DNA from: Frigoribacterium sp. CFBP 13712
GTDB lineage: Bacteria > Actinomycetota > Actinomycetes > Actinomycetales > Microbacteriaceae
DNA length: 64,000 nucleotides
Assembly: GCF_014842255.1 (NCBI RefSeq)
Contig: NZ_JACYVH010000009.1
Location: forward strand, 12,423 to 76,422
Direction of reading: 5' to 3'
Position 1 is the first letter of the stretch. The number at the start of each line of letters is the position of its first letter. Below the pieces are notes generated by a model. It searched no databases. It was not told where the DNA came from and saw nothing but the letters and a program-made list of their open reading frames with translations. A program made the position numbers and the translations under genes. Positions 42,476-51,103 of the stretch are shown here, one piece after another.

Positions 42476-45400
42476 ATGCATACGCGTCTCGTCCGTTCCG
42501 CCCTCACGACCGTCGTCGTGGCGGTGTTGACCGCCCCGCTGCTCGTCGGGGCCGCGCCGCAGCAGGTGGCGGCGGCCGCGCCCGGCGACTCGAGCCCGTC
42601 CGCCGGGCCGTCGTCGAGCCACGGCGCGTCCGACGCCGTCGTCACGTCGTCGACCCCCGGCGGCCCCCGACCGACGTCGATCCGCCTCAGCGAGGACGAC
42701 GCGACGACCACGGTGCTCGTGCACGGGCTCGGCGACGCGCAGACGGAGAGACAGCGCGAGAACCGCCGGATGCGGCACAGCGACCTCCAACCGACGGCCC
42801 GCTACGTCCGCGCCGGTGAGGAGCTGACCGTGGCCGTACCCGAGGGCGCGCCCGCCCTCTCGCTCGTGATCGGTCTCTACGGAGCCCACTCCGAGCACAA
42901 CGGCGGCGGGGCGCGCAACCGGCAGAACGCGGCTCTCACCCCGGGGGTGAACGTCGTCACGGCGTCGCTCGACGGCATGGTCTTCCTGCGGAGCACCGTC
43001 GACGGCGGTTCCGCCGACGTCGAGCTCTCGGGCGGCGAGCCCGTCCCGTCGTTCGTGCTCGGCCAGACGACGAACGACGAGCTGCGCGCCGAGATGGGCC
43101 GCCTCCCCGACGCCCCGTTCGTCACCGTGATCGGCGAGCGCATCTTCGGCGACTTCCAGCGATCGCGCACCGGCGCGCAGATCCTCGCCGCGGACGTCCC
43201 CGCGCGGGTGGCCATGTGGGATCGCAGCGTCGAGATCACCAACGACACCTACGGCCTGCACGACGGCGCCACCGGTCTCGCCCGCAAGGCCCCGCACCGC
43301 ATCTACGTCGCGTCGCCCGACAACATCCCCGGGGCGTACGCGACGGCCGGCGACGAGAGCATCAACTTCCCGGCGAACGGGGCCGCCCGCGACCTGTTCG
43401 TGCGCGACGAGACCCGCCTCTGGGGCTTCTGGCACGAGATCGGTCACACCTATCAGGCCCCGAACTACCTCTGGGCGGGGTTGAGCGAGGTCACGGTGAA
43501 CATCTCGCCGCTGCACATCGAGTCGGCCCAGGGCTGGTCGAGCACCATCGACTCCCCCGGTCACCTCAGCACCCTCGACCGCTACTTCGCCCGCCCGGTG
43601 GAGGAGCGTTCGTACGCGTCGTCGGGCACGAACGAGATCGTCTTCGACCACCTGCGTCGGGGGTTCGGCGACGAGTTCTACCCTCGCCTCAACCAGGAGA
43701 TGCGAGTCATCGCCGCCCGGGGCGAGAGCGATTCGCTGACCGACGAGGCGAAACGCCAGCTGTTCGCGATCACGGCGGCCCGGGTGGCCGACCGAGACCT
43801 CCGCGAGTTCTTCCGCCAGTGGGGCATCGCCCTGTCGCCGGCCACGTCGACCGCGATGGCCGAGCTGCCGGCTCTCACGGAGCCCATCTGGCGGAACCGG
43901 CACAGTCGCGACCGGATCCGCGAGTACACGATGCCGGCCTTCACCTACCCGACGGGATCGATCGACCGGATCGACGAGCAGGTCGCCGTCGGACAGCGAC
44001 AGCTGGCCACCGCCCCCGAGGCGACGGGGCTCGCGAACTCCGACGGCGTCGGGTCGATCCGGGTTCAGGATCACACCGTCCGCGCGAACGCGGCGGGGGT
44101 CGGTGCCGGAACGGCGGGAGTGACGGTCGCGAACGAGTCGGGCATCCGCGAGATGTTCTCGACTCCGCTCACCGTGCGACCCGGCAGCATGTTCGAGTTC
44201 ATCGGCATCGCGTCCCGCTACATCGGCTGGATGGCGCTCGAGCCCGCCACGCACGAACTGCGGTTCTCCGCCTCGTCCGGCTACCCCAGCCATGACAGCT
44301 TCCGCGGGCGGGAGTACGTCGGCGTGACGGTATACGACGACCGCGGTCGCGAACGCTCGTCGCTCTCCATCGAGGGCCAGGACACCGCCCACTCCGTCGC
44401 GAAGGCCTTCGACGGCAGTCGCGCCGAGGACGGCTGGTACGTCGTCGTCCGACACCGTGAGGCGAACACGCGCCTGACCTGGTGGGACGACGACGTCCAG
44501 CAGCCGCGCGATGCGGCGACCGTGCGCCTCCTGAAGGTCGACGGCACCCGCCTCGTGCCCGTGACGGCGATCCCCGGTCGCGGGGCCGCGGCGACGGTCG
44601 CTCGAGGCCTGCCCGGCGAGACCACCGACACCGCGCGGGTGGACGTCCGATCGCGTCAATCGGGTGTGATGACGGTCGAGGCGCCCGCCGGTACGACGAT
44701 CGCCGATGTTCAGGTCCGTCGCACGAACGACGACCACGCGTGGCCGTCCATCGACTACGACTACGCCGACGACCGGCGTCGCGTGACGATCACGAGTCGG
44801 ACCGGTGACGGCTCCATCGCCTACGGCCCCGGCGGCGACAACCACGTCACCGTCTCGTTCGACGTCGCGGAGGACGCCCCCGCCGACACCCTGCTCGGCG
44901 GCGGGCTCGCCGAGGTGACCGCGGTCGGCGGGTCGATCGCCCTCGCCGGGGCTCACGTGTCCGTCTCCACGTCGTCCGTCGAGCACGGTGCGCTCTCGCC
45001 GAGGTCCGCTGAGCAGGTCACGCTGACCCGAGGCGGCACCACCCGCGTGCCGTTCGAGGTCGCCGTCTCGACCGCGGCCCTCACGCGACCCACGGGGACG
45101 ATCACCCTGACGGCGCCGACCGGCAGCACCTTCGCCGCCGGCCAGGACACGATCCGCGGCGCCTGGTACCGCGACGACCTCCCCGACGGAAGAGGCATGC
45201 GCCTGACCGGCACCCGCTCGGCCGACGGGACCCGGTACGAGTACTCGTGGGCGCCCATCGACGATGCGGCACCGAACTGGTCGTCGCCCCGGCACGAGGT
45301 GCTGCGCTGGTCGCTCGACGTCGTGACCGCCCGAGACGCCGACCCGGAGGCCGGCGCCCTCGGCTACGCCGTCACCGGCACCTCGGAGACCGGCGCCTTC

Positions 45401-45865
45401 GACGCCCGCGGTGGCACGCCCACCATCCCGGAGGGCGTCGCGAGCCTCGTCGCCGGCCAGGTCGACGAGACGGTGACCCTGCTGCGGGGAGGGTCGGCCC
45501 CCGTTCCGTTCGTCGTCCAGACCACGACCGCCCTCGACGGGCTCACCGGTCGCCTGGAGCTCATCGCTCCTGCCGGCACCGTGTTCACCGACGCCGAGGA
45601 GGCGCTGGTCACCCGGGTGCGCGCCCCCGGAGGCCGGTGGGTCGCCACCCCCGACCTGGTGGTCGACGACGCGACGCTCGGGCGCGAGGGGCGCTCGATG
45701 ACCCTGTCGGTGCGGACGACCGGCGATCTCGGGCTCGAACCCGGTTCGGAGATCCGCTGGGCCGCAGGCGTCGAGGTCACGACCAGCGCGGCCCTCGGCG
45801 ACGCCGACCTGCGCTGGGTCTTCAGCGGCGAGGCCGACGGACGAGAGGTCGCTGCGCGCGACTGA
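42476..45865 (+). CDS. Secreted M60-like (enhancin-type) metallopeptidase 2
   Basis: A 1129-residue paralogue of the peptidase at 39142, with signal peptide (1 to about 35), zinc motif His320-Glu-Ile-Gly-His324 and likely third ligand in GLSEVTVN. The first 700 residues align through most of their length with the first protein. After that it carries a module (about 720-840) also found in the repeat protein at 55546, then two copies of the accessory module (about 845-985 and 997-1129) where the first peptidase has one. No membrane anchor is visible. It ends at the strong hairpin 45947-45985. The target glycoprotein is unknown. Confidence 0.88.
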   Translation: MHTRLVRSALTTVVVAVLTAPLLVGAAPQQVAAAAPGDSSPSAGPSSSHGASDAVVTSSTPGGPRPTSIRLSEDDATTTVLVHGLGDAQTERQRENRRMRHSDLQPTARYVRAGEELTVAVPEGAPALSLVIGLYGAHSEHNGGGARNRQNAALTPGVNVVTASLDGMVFLRSTVDGGSADVELSGGEPVPSFVLGQTTNDELRAEMGRLPDAPFVTVIGERIFGDFQRSRTGAQILAADVPARVAMWDRSVEITNDTYGLHDGATGLARKAPHRIYVASPDNIPGAYATAGDESINFPANGAARDLFVRDETRLWGFWHEIGHTYQAPNYLWAGLSEVTVNISPLHIESAQGWSSTIDSPGHLSTLDRYFARPVEERSYASSGTNEIVFDHLRRGFGDEFYPRLNQEMRVIAARGESDSLTDEAKRQLFAITAARVADRDLREFFRQWGIALSPATSTAMAELPALTEPIWRNRHSRDRIREYTMPAFTYPTGSIDRIDEQVAVGQRQLATAPEATGLANSDGVGSIRVQDHTVRANAAGVGAGTAGVTVANESGIREMFSTPLTVRPGSMFEFIGIASRYIGWMALEPATHELRFSASSGYPSHDSFRGREYVGVTVYDDRGRERSSLSIEGQDTAHSVAKAFDGSRAEDGWYVVVRHREANTRLTWWDDDVQQPRDAATVRLLKVDGTRLVPVTAIPGRGAAATVARGLPGETTDTARVDVRSRQSGVMTVEAPAGTTIADVQVRRTNDDHAWPSIDYDYADDRRRVTITSRTGDGSIAYGPGGDNHVTVSFDVAEDAPADTLLGGGLAEVTAVGGSIALAGAHVSVSTSSVEHGALSPRSAEQVTLTRGGTTRVPFEVAVSTAALTRPTGTITLTAPTGSTFAAGQDTIRGAWYRDDLPDGRGMRLTGTRSADGTRYEYSWAPIDDAAPNWSSPRHEVLRWSLDVVTARDADPEAGALGYAVTGTSETGAFDARGGTPTIPEGVASLVAGQVDETVTLLRGGSAPVPFVVQTTTALDGLTGRLELIAPAGTVFTDAEEALVTRVRAPGGRWVATPDLVVDDATLGREGRSMTLSVRTTGDLGLEPGSEIRWAAGVEVTTSAALGDADLRWVFSGEADGREVAARD

Positions 45866-45946
45866 CTCCTCGGCGCGCCGGCGGCGTCGTCCGCCGCCGG
45901 CTGCACGTCGACGACAGCCCGGACCGATCGGGCGGCACCGCACAGA

Positions 45947-45985
45947 CGAGGAGGCGCGACCTGCCAGACAGGTCGCGCCTCCTCG
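45947..45985. terminator. 17-bp stem bidirectional terminator made of the GAGGAGGCGCG element
   Basis: CGAGGAGGCGCGACCTG (45947-45963) pairs exactly with CAGGTCGCGCCTCCTCG (45969-45985) around a five-base loop. It lies between the convergent second M60 gene and a glycosyltransferase gene. Confidence 0.88.
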
Positions 45986-46000
45986 GTCTCTCCGGTCGCG

Positions 46001-46999
46001 TCAGCCGGCCAGGCCGCGGTAGAGCTCGATGTGCGCCGCGACCATCCGCTCGATCGAGAAGCGCTCGCGCATCGGGGCCGCGTTGTCGGCGAAGCCCGCC
46101 GCGACGTCCTCGTAGTCGCGCATCAGGTCGAGCGTGAGCGGCAGCAGACTGCCGACATCGGCGACCTCGAGCACGGGGTGGGCGGCCGGCAGCTGCTCGA
46201 CGACACCGCCGACCCGGAACGAGATCACCGGCAGCCCCGAGAAGCCGCTCTCGGTGACGACCGTGGGCTGCGCCTCCGTCCGTGACGCCACGACCAGGAA
46301 GTGCGCGTCGAGCAGGCGCCGCCCGAGCTCGGCGCGGGACTGCGGGCCGACGAAGGTCACGGCGTCGGCCACCCCGAGCTCGGCCGCGAGCCGCTCGAGC
46401 TCGGGCCGGAGGGTCTCGCGCTGCGACACGATGTCGAGCACGGCGGGGACCCCTTCGCGGCGCAGGTCGGCGATCAGCCGCACCGTGAGGTCGACCCGCT
46501 TGAGCTCGATCAGCTGCCCGACCGAGACGAACCGCCAGGGCTCGCCTCCGGCCGGTCGCCGACGGAGGCGCGACGGGAAGTGCGAGGGCTCGACGCCGTT
46601 CGCGATGACATGCATCCGCGCGGGGTCGACCCCGTCGACGATGTCGAGCACGAGAGCGCGCTCGGTCTCGCTCATCACCACCAGGGCGTCGCTGTGCCGA
46701 TACGCGCCGGCGAGCACCCGCTGCTGCAGCCGCGAGGCGGGGGCCTCGGTCTTGTGCCGCGTGAAGACGACCTTCGACCGGGTCGGGGCGAGCAGACGCA
46801 CGCACGACCGGGTCAGGTGGTTCAGGTGCACGAGGTCGTAACCACGCCAGCTGGTGTGCAGGCCGGGGGCGACGGGGGTGACGTCGATGCCGGCCGCGAT
46901 GAGACCGTCGAGGAGGAGCGACTCGCCCGACTCCTGCAGGTTGCGAGCACGGAACTCGGGGGGTGCGCCGAAGATGGCGGCGTCGAGGAGGACGCGCAT
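46001..46999 (-). CDS. Glycosyltransferase family 4 protein (block 2)
   Basis: A 332-residue GT-B glycosyltransferase. WRFVSVGQLIELKRVDLTVR and VASRTEAQPTVVTESGFSGLPVISF form the donor-binding EX7E region; NGVEPSHF is the linker motif. ATG 46999 has AGGAG eight bases upstream. It is the second gene after galE in a two-gene minus-strand operon, so it may use the UDP-sugar made by that epimerase. Probably adds a residue of the block 2 repeat unit at the cytoplasmic membrane face. Confidence 0.88.
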   Translation of the reverse strand: MRVLLDAAIFGAPPEFRARNLQESGESLLLDGLIAAGIDVTPVAPGLHTSWRGYDLVHLNHLTRSCVRLLAPTRSKVVFTRHKTEAPASRLQQRVLAGAYRHSDALVVMSETERALVLDIVDGVDPARMHVIANGVEPSHFPSRLRRRPAGGEPWRFVSVGQLIELKRVDLTVRLIADLRREGVPAVLDIVSQRETLRPELERLAAELGVADAVTFVGPQSRAELGRRLLDAHFLVVASRTEAQPTVVTESGFSGLPVISFRVGGVVEQLPAAHPVLEVADVGSLLPLTLDLMRDYEDVAAGFADNAAPMRERFSIERMVAAHIELYRGLAG

Positions 47000-47031
47000 G
47001 ATGATGACTCCTGTCGAAGGGGGCGGGACGG

Positions 47032-48051
47032 TCAGACGGATGCGACCGCGGTGGTGTCGTGGAGGCCGGATGCCCGCGCGGCGTCGGCCCAGCGCAGGGC
47101 GTCGGCGATGCCGTCGTCGACGGTCAGGCGCGCCTCCCAGCCGAGCAGGTCGAGGGCGGCCGAGACGTCGGCGAAGGCACCGGCCGTGTCGCCGACCCGC
47201 CGCCCCGCGACCTCGACCCGGGGGGCGTCGCCGACGACGCGCGCGAAGGCCTCGACCAGCTCGAGGACGGTCGTGCCCCGACCGGTGCCGAGATTGAGGG
47301 CCCGGAACGGCCTGGACGCGTCGACGACCTCGTCGAACCGGTCGACGACGAGGGCGTGAGCCTCGGCGAGATCCCAGACGTGCACGTAGTCGCGCACCCC
47401 CGAACCGTCTCGGGTCGGCCAGTCGAGGCCGGTGACGGTGAAGGGCGACCCCGCCTGCCAGGCGGAGACCAGTCTGCCGAGCGCATGACTCGGCGTCGGC
47501 AGCTGAAGACCGGTGCGGAGCGCCGGATCGGCCCCGATGGGGTTGAAGTAGCGGAGGGCGACGGCCCGGAGGCCGCCGGCCGTCGCGCCGGCCTCGAGCA
47601 CGCGCTCGACGACGGCCTTGGTGTCGGCGTACGGACTGAGCGGCGCCAGCGGCGACCCCTCGTGCACGACGCCGTCGATCGGCGTCTCGTAGATCGCCGC
47701 CGACGAGCTGAAGACGACGCGATCGAGGCCGTTGCGCGTGAGGCTCGTCAGGAGGGAGACGGTGCGGGCGACGTTGCAGTCGAAGTAACCGAGCGGATCG
47801 GCGACCGAGTCGGGCACGACGATCTTGGCGGCGCAGTGCACGACGACGTCGATGTCGGGGTTCTCGCGGGCGATCCGATCGATCAGGGCCGCGTCGGCGA
47901 TGTCGCCCCGGTAGAAGCGGTGGCGTTCGGCGAAGGCCGCGACACCCGTCGACAGATCGTCGAGCACGATCACGTCGTGCCCTCGGTCGGCGCAGGCCGA
48001 GGCGATGGTGCTGCCGATGAACCCGGCGCCGCCGGTGATGAGAACCGTCAC
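47032..48051 (-). CDS. galE: UDP-glucose 4-epimerase
   Basis: A 339-residue extended SDR enzyme interconverting UDP-glucose and UDP-galactose (or the N-acetyl forms). GGAGFIGS is the NAD site, SSSAAIYE holds the catalytic Ser, and Tyr141-x3-Lys145 (YADTK) is the catalytic pair. ALRYFNPIGADP and DGSGVRDYVHVWDLAEAH are GalE-type motifs, which argue against a 4,6-dehydratase. GTG 48051 has GGGGAGG four bases upstream, and an AT-rich promoter lies 30-40 bases before it. It supplies donor sugar to the glycosyltransferase encoded next. Confidence 0.93.
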   Translation of the reverse strand: MTVLITGGAGFIGSTIASACADRGHDVIVLDDLSTGVAAFAERHRFYRGDIADAALIDRIARENPDIDVVVHCAAKIVVPDSVADPLGYFDCNVARTVSLLTSLTRNGLDRVVFSSSAAIYETPIDGVVHEGSPLAPLSPYADTKAVVERVLEAGATAGGLRAVALRYFNPIGADPALRTGLQLPTPSHALGRLVSAWQAGSPFTVTGLDWPTRDGSGVRDYVHVWDLAEAHALVVDRFDEVVDASRPFRALNLGTGRGTTVLELVEAFARVVGDAPRVEVAGRRVGDTAGAFADVSAALDLLGWEARLTVDDGIADALRWADAARASGLHDTTAVASV

Positions 48052-48086
48052 GGCCTCCCCTTCGTCTGTCTTCGTGGGCCGCTTTG

Positions 48087-48114
48087 TAGAATATCACATT
48101 GCTGACAGATATTC
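48087..48114 (-). promoter_or_regulatory. Shared AT-rich promoter element, galE operon, with inverted repeat
   Basis: On the minus strand ATGTGATATTCTA (48099-48087) is nearly identical to the element before the second M60 gene. TATTCT as -10 gives a leader of about 30 bases to GTG 48051. GAATATC (48089-48095) and GATATTC (48108-48114) are a perfect inverted repeat with a 12-base spacer, which may be a regulator site. Confidence 0.65.
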
Positions 48115-49465
48115 AGAGATGCGTGACGGGCCCTCGGTCCGATCTCGGACGTCGGACGAGTCGCGCCGCCCTGACGAGGGCGCAGACGACCGCGCCGATG
48201 AGCACCGAGGCCATCAGCCACAGCTGCGGGTCGCCCACCCCGGGGGCAGACACGGCCACGAGGCAGACGGCGACCGACGCGGCCGTCGCCACGAGGTCGC
48301 TCACCAGCCAGACGCGCAGGTGCCCCCGAGCGGCGCAGACCATCGAGAGGGCCGTCGCCACGCCGCGGACGACGGCGGCGGCCAGCAGGACGACGCCCGC
48401 CACGACGACGCCCGGGTACCGGTCGGTCAGCAGCCCGGCGGCGCCCCACTGCACGACCCCGGCGATCAGCGCGCAGGCGAGGCAGACCGCGCCGACGATC
48501 GCGACGAACCGGTCGGCACGGAGGGGCGATCGACCCGACCGCGGGTCGATCACCAGACGCCCGACCATGTTCTTGCCCAGATAGACGGGCACGAGCAGCA
48601 CCAGCGCGGCGAAGCGGTTGGCGACGGCGAAGGTCGCCACGGCCTCGAGTCCCCCGACCATCTGCAGCGCCCACAGCACGACCCACGGCCCGATCTGACC
48701 CGCCGAGGCCGCGGCGAGCCCGGTCAGCGTCACGCCTCGATCGCCGGTCGACGCCGCGGTCACTCCTGCGGTCACCCCTGCGGACGACGCCGGTCGCGAC
48801 CCGAGGAGCGCCTCGACACCCGGCCGACGGGAACACCGGGCGATGGCCGCCAGGACCCAGAGAGCGACGACGGCGTCGAGCAGCACGAGACCGACGGCCG
48901 CGCCGAGGGCCCCCGCCCACAGCCCGCCGGCGACGGCCAGAAGACCCGAGACGAGACCCCGGGACCCGTCGACGACCGCGGTCGACACGGTGCGCCCCGA
49001 CCCCGCCAGCACGCCGACGAAGGTCTCGGTCACCGTGATGCCGCCGGCGGCGAGACCCACCGCGAACGCGGCGAGCGCGAGCTCGGGATGCCCGTAGACG
49101 ACCGAGAGACCGACCGAGACGACGGCGCCGTCGGCGAGCGCCACGACGCCGAACCAGCGCTTGCGACCGCGGACGGCCTCGGCGAAGGCGACGAGAGGGG
49201 ATTCCCTCGCCGCGCCTCCTGCACCCTCCGTCGCGGTGCGACGACGGGCCGCCGAAGCCGCCGCCGACACGGCGAAGGCGGAGCTGCTCAGCGAGGCGAC
49301 GCCGAAGACCGTCGCCTGCACGAGCGAGAACAGCCCGAACTCCGTCGGCGAGACGACGAGCGCCAGGGTGGTCAGCGCGACGAACTGGACGCCCTTGCCC
49401 GCCAGCCCGGAGGCGGCGGCCACCGCCGGGCCCGACCAGGAGGCGCGCGAGGGTCGGGCGGTCAC
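48113..49465 (-). CDS. Polysaccharide flippase (Wzx-like, block 2)
   Basis: A 450-residue polytopic membrane protein with 12-14 hydrophobic segments, organised like MATE-superfamily polysaccharide exporters: GPAVAAASGLAGKGVQFVALTTLALVVSPTEFGLFS-like N-terminal pair of helices and a central AVATFAVANRFAALVLLVPVYLG. It should flip the block 2 lipid-linked repeat. GTG 49465 overlaps the Wzy stop (GTGA), so it follows Wzy in the operon. Little residue-level similarity to the block 1 flippase is visible, supporting a different repeat unit. Confidence 0.85.
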   Translation of the reverse strand: MTARPSRASWSGPAVAAASGLAGKGVQFVALTTLALVVSPTEFGLFSLVQATVFGVASLSSSAFAVSAAASAARRRTATEGAGGAARESPLVAFAEAVRGRKRWFGVVALADGAVVSVGLSVVYGHPELALAAFAVGLAAGGITVTETFVGVLAGSGRTVSTAVVDGSRGLVSGLLAVAGGLWAGALGAAVGLVLLDAVVALWVLAAIARCSRRPGVEALLGSRPASSAGVTAGVTAASTGDRGVTLTGLAAASAGQIGPWVVLWALQMVGGLEAVATFAVANRFAALVLLVPVYLGKNMVGRLVIDPRSGRSPLRADRFVAIVGAVCLACALIAGVVQWGAAGLLTDRYPGVVVAGVVLLAAAVVRGVATALSMVCAARGHLRVWLVSDLVATAASVAVCLVAVSAPGVGDPQLWLMASVLIGAVVCALVRAARLVRRPRSDRGPVTHL

Positions 49466-50979
49466 GGCGCCGCCACCGCAGGCACGGGCTCCGTGGCCGT
49501 GGCCGTGGCCGAGGCCGTGGCCGGGAGCCTCGCCGCACGGTCCGCCGCCTGCTGGACCGCCCGCTCGGCGGATCGATGGCGGATCGAACCGAGCCAGATG
49601 GAGAAGACCACGGCCGCGAGACCGAGCAGGATCGTGGTGACGGTCGTCGTGGAGGTCGACCGCACCGTGGCGAGCAGCGCGGAGAAGACGACGCCGTAGA
49701 CCGCCGCGTCGACGGGACGACCGAGGCCTCGGCGGTCCCATCGACCGAAGGTCATGCCGAAAGCGACGAACAGGAGGGCCGAACCTGTGGTGCCGAAGTT
49801 CAGGAACGACTCGGCCACGATCGAGTAGCCGATCGCGTAGTGCTCGACCCTGTCGCGCAGCAGCGTGCCCACGAGGCGCGGATCGACCGCCGAGTACTCA
49901 CGGTCGACCCCGGCGAGCAGCTCGACGAAGCGGATGGTGCCGACCGCGAAGGTCATGCCGTGACGATGGGCCTCACCCTGATCGACCCACGACACGGTCT
50001 CGACGACTGGTCTCAGGGTCGCGCCCATCTCGACGGTCGCCGCGAGCGGGGAGCCGAGCATCTCGCCGACGCTCGTGTCGGCGAGACCGTCGTCGCGGAT
50101 GCGTTCGACGCTGCTGACGACGACGAGTCCCGTCACGACCACCAGCACCGCGATCACCTGACGCGGCATGGGACGGAGGCGCGCGAGGACGACCACGAGG
50201 CCGACGAGGGCGTAGAGCGCCGACGACCGCGACCCCATCACCAGGGTGCTCGCGGCGAAGACGCCGAAGAACACCAGCCCGACCGTCCGGACGGACGACC
50301 TGCGGCCCGCGACGACGAGCGACATGCCCGAGAGCGTGAAGGTGATGCCGGCGGTGAGCGACGGGTTGGCCGCGACGGTCGCGTCGTACAGCCGCTTGCC
50401 CCCCTGCCCGAGCAGCAGCCCGGGCTCGACGAGGGCGATCGTGCCGAGGACGTAGGCGACCGTGACGACGACGATGACCGTGCCGGTGAGGGTCATGGCC
50501 GCCTCCGTCTGCGCGCGCGCCCGCCCCGCCTCGTCGTCGAGCGCCTGCACGGCGGGACCGGAGCCGGTCGGCCGCCGTCGTCGTCGTCCGAGCAGGACGT
50601 AGCCGAGCGTGAAGGCGAGCAGAGCCTGGGCCACGAGCCAGACGGCCCGGAGGACCTGGCCGTTCGGGGTGAACCACAGCGAGAAGTAGTCGACGTCGTC
50701 GCCCGGGATGTCGGCCCCGGCGAGGGAGAACGCCACGAGCGGCACATGGAAGAGGACGAGCACGACGAAGAACATCGGCCCTCCGCTCCAGAGCCCGAGG
50801 GGGGCAGATCGGACGAGCAGACCGGTGCAGACGACCGCCACGACCACGGTGAGGCCGAACACGCGCATCTCGGCACCCACCCCGGTCGGGACCCCGGAGA
50901 GGAGCGACCACACCAGGACGATGGCGACCGCGAGGGCGGCGATCGCACGTGAGAGGCCGAGACTTCCAGGAGAGGACAT
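49462..50979 (-). CDS. O-antigen polysaccharide polymerase (Wzy-like, block 2)
   Basis: A roughly 505-residue membrane protein with 12 or more hydrophobic segments and the Wzy signature near the middle, LVMGSRSSALYALVGLVVVL, preceded by NPSLTAGITFTLSGMSL and followed by a long outside loop ending HYAIGYSIVAESFLNFG. It should join block 2 repeats outside the membrane. I choose ATG 50979. The promoter box at 50992-50997 would start transcription near 50985, leaving a leader of only about six bases; ATG 50988 would lie upstream of that start. The C-terminal 40 residues are Ala/Thr-rich. Confidence 0.85.
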   Translation of the reverse strand: MSSPGSLGLSRAIAALAVAIVLVWSLLSGVPTGVGAEMRVFGLTVVVAVVCTGLLVRSAPLGLWSGGPMFFVVLVLFHVPLVAFSLAGADIPGDDVDYFSLWFTPNGQVLRAVWLVAQALLAFTLGYVLLGRRRRRPTGSGPAVQALDDEAGRARAQTEAAMTLTGTVIVVVTVAYVLGTIALVEPGLLLGQGGKRLYDATVAANPSLTAGITFTLSGMSLVVAGRRSSVRTVGLVFFGVFAASTLVMGSRSSALYALVGLVVVLARLRPMPRQVIAVLVVVTGLVVVSSVERIRDDGLADTSVGEMLGSPLAATVEMGATLRPVVETVSWVDQGEAHRHGMTFAVGTIRFVELLAGVDREYSAVDPRLVGTLLRDRVEHYAIGYSIVAESFLNFGTTGSALLFVAFGMTFGRWDRRGLGRPVDAAVYGVVFSALLATVRSTSTTTVTTILLGLAAVVFSIWLGSIRHRSAERAVQQAADRAARLPATASATATATEPVPAVAAP

Positions 50980-50990
50980 GAGTGACATAG

Positions 50991-51003
50991 TAGAATATCA
51001 TGT
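50991..51003 (-). promoter_or_regulatory. Shared AT-rich promoter element, wzy-wzx block 2
   Basis: On the minus strand ACATGATATTCTA. TATTCT (50997-50992) with a preceding TGA is an extended -10 box. The start codon follows by about 12 bases, so the message is nearly leaderless. A second GATAT lies at 51005-51009. Confidence 0.6.
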
Positions 51004-51059
51004 TGATATGGGCAACAGCAATCTGAGGGCCCATCACTCCCTTGTGATCGATCCTCAAA

Positions 51060-51072
51060 TGTGTATAGGATG
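51060..51072 (+). promoter_or_regulatory. AT-rich promoter of the block 2 Wzz-kinase
   Basis: TGTGTATAGGATG, with TATAGG or TAGGAT as -10 box and a leader of about 25-30 bases to GTG 51104. It belongs to the shared group by its TGTG start and AT-rich setting but diverges in the core. Confidence 0.45.
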
Positions 51073-51103
51073 CTACATATCAATACTCAGCCCAGGGAGA
51101 ACC

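Noticed and set aside
42464-45943. A minus-strand frame opposite M60 peptidase 2
   Set aside because: The plus strand has the zinc motif, signal peptide and paralogy to the other M60 gene; the antisense product has no recognisable features.
47032-48051. Possible 4,6-dehydratase (PglF/RmlB) instead of galE
   Set aside because: The protein is short and has the GalE motifs RYFNPIGADP and DGSGVRDYVHV; it lacks the long membrane N-terminus of PglF.
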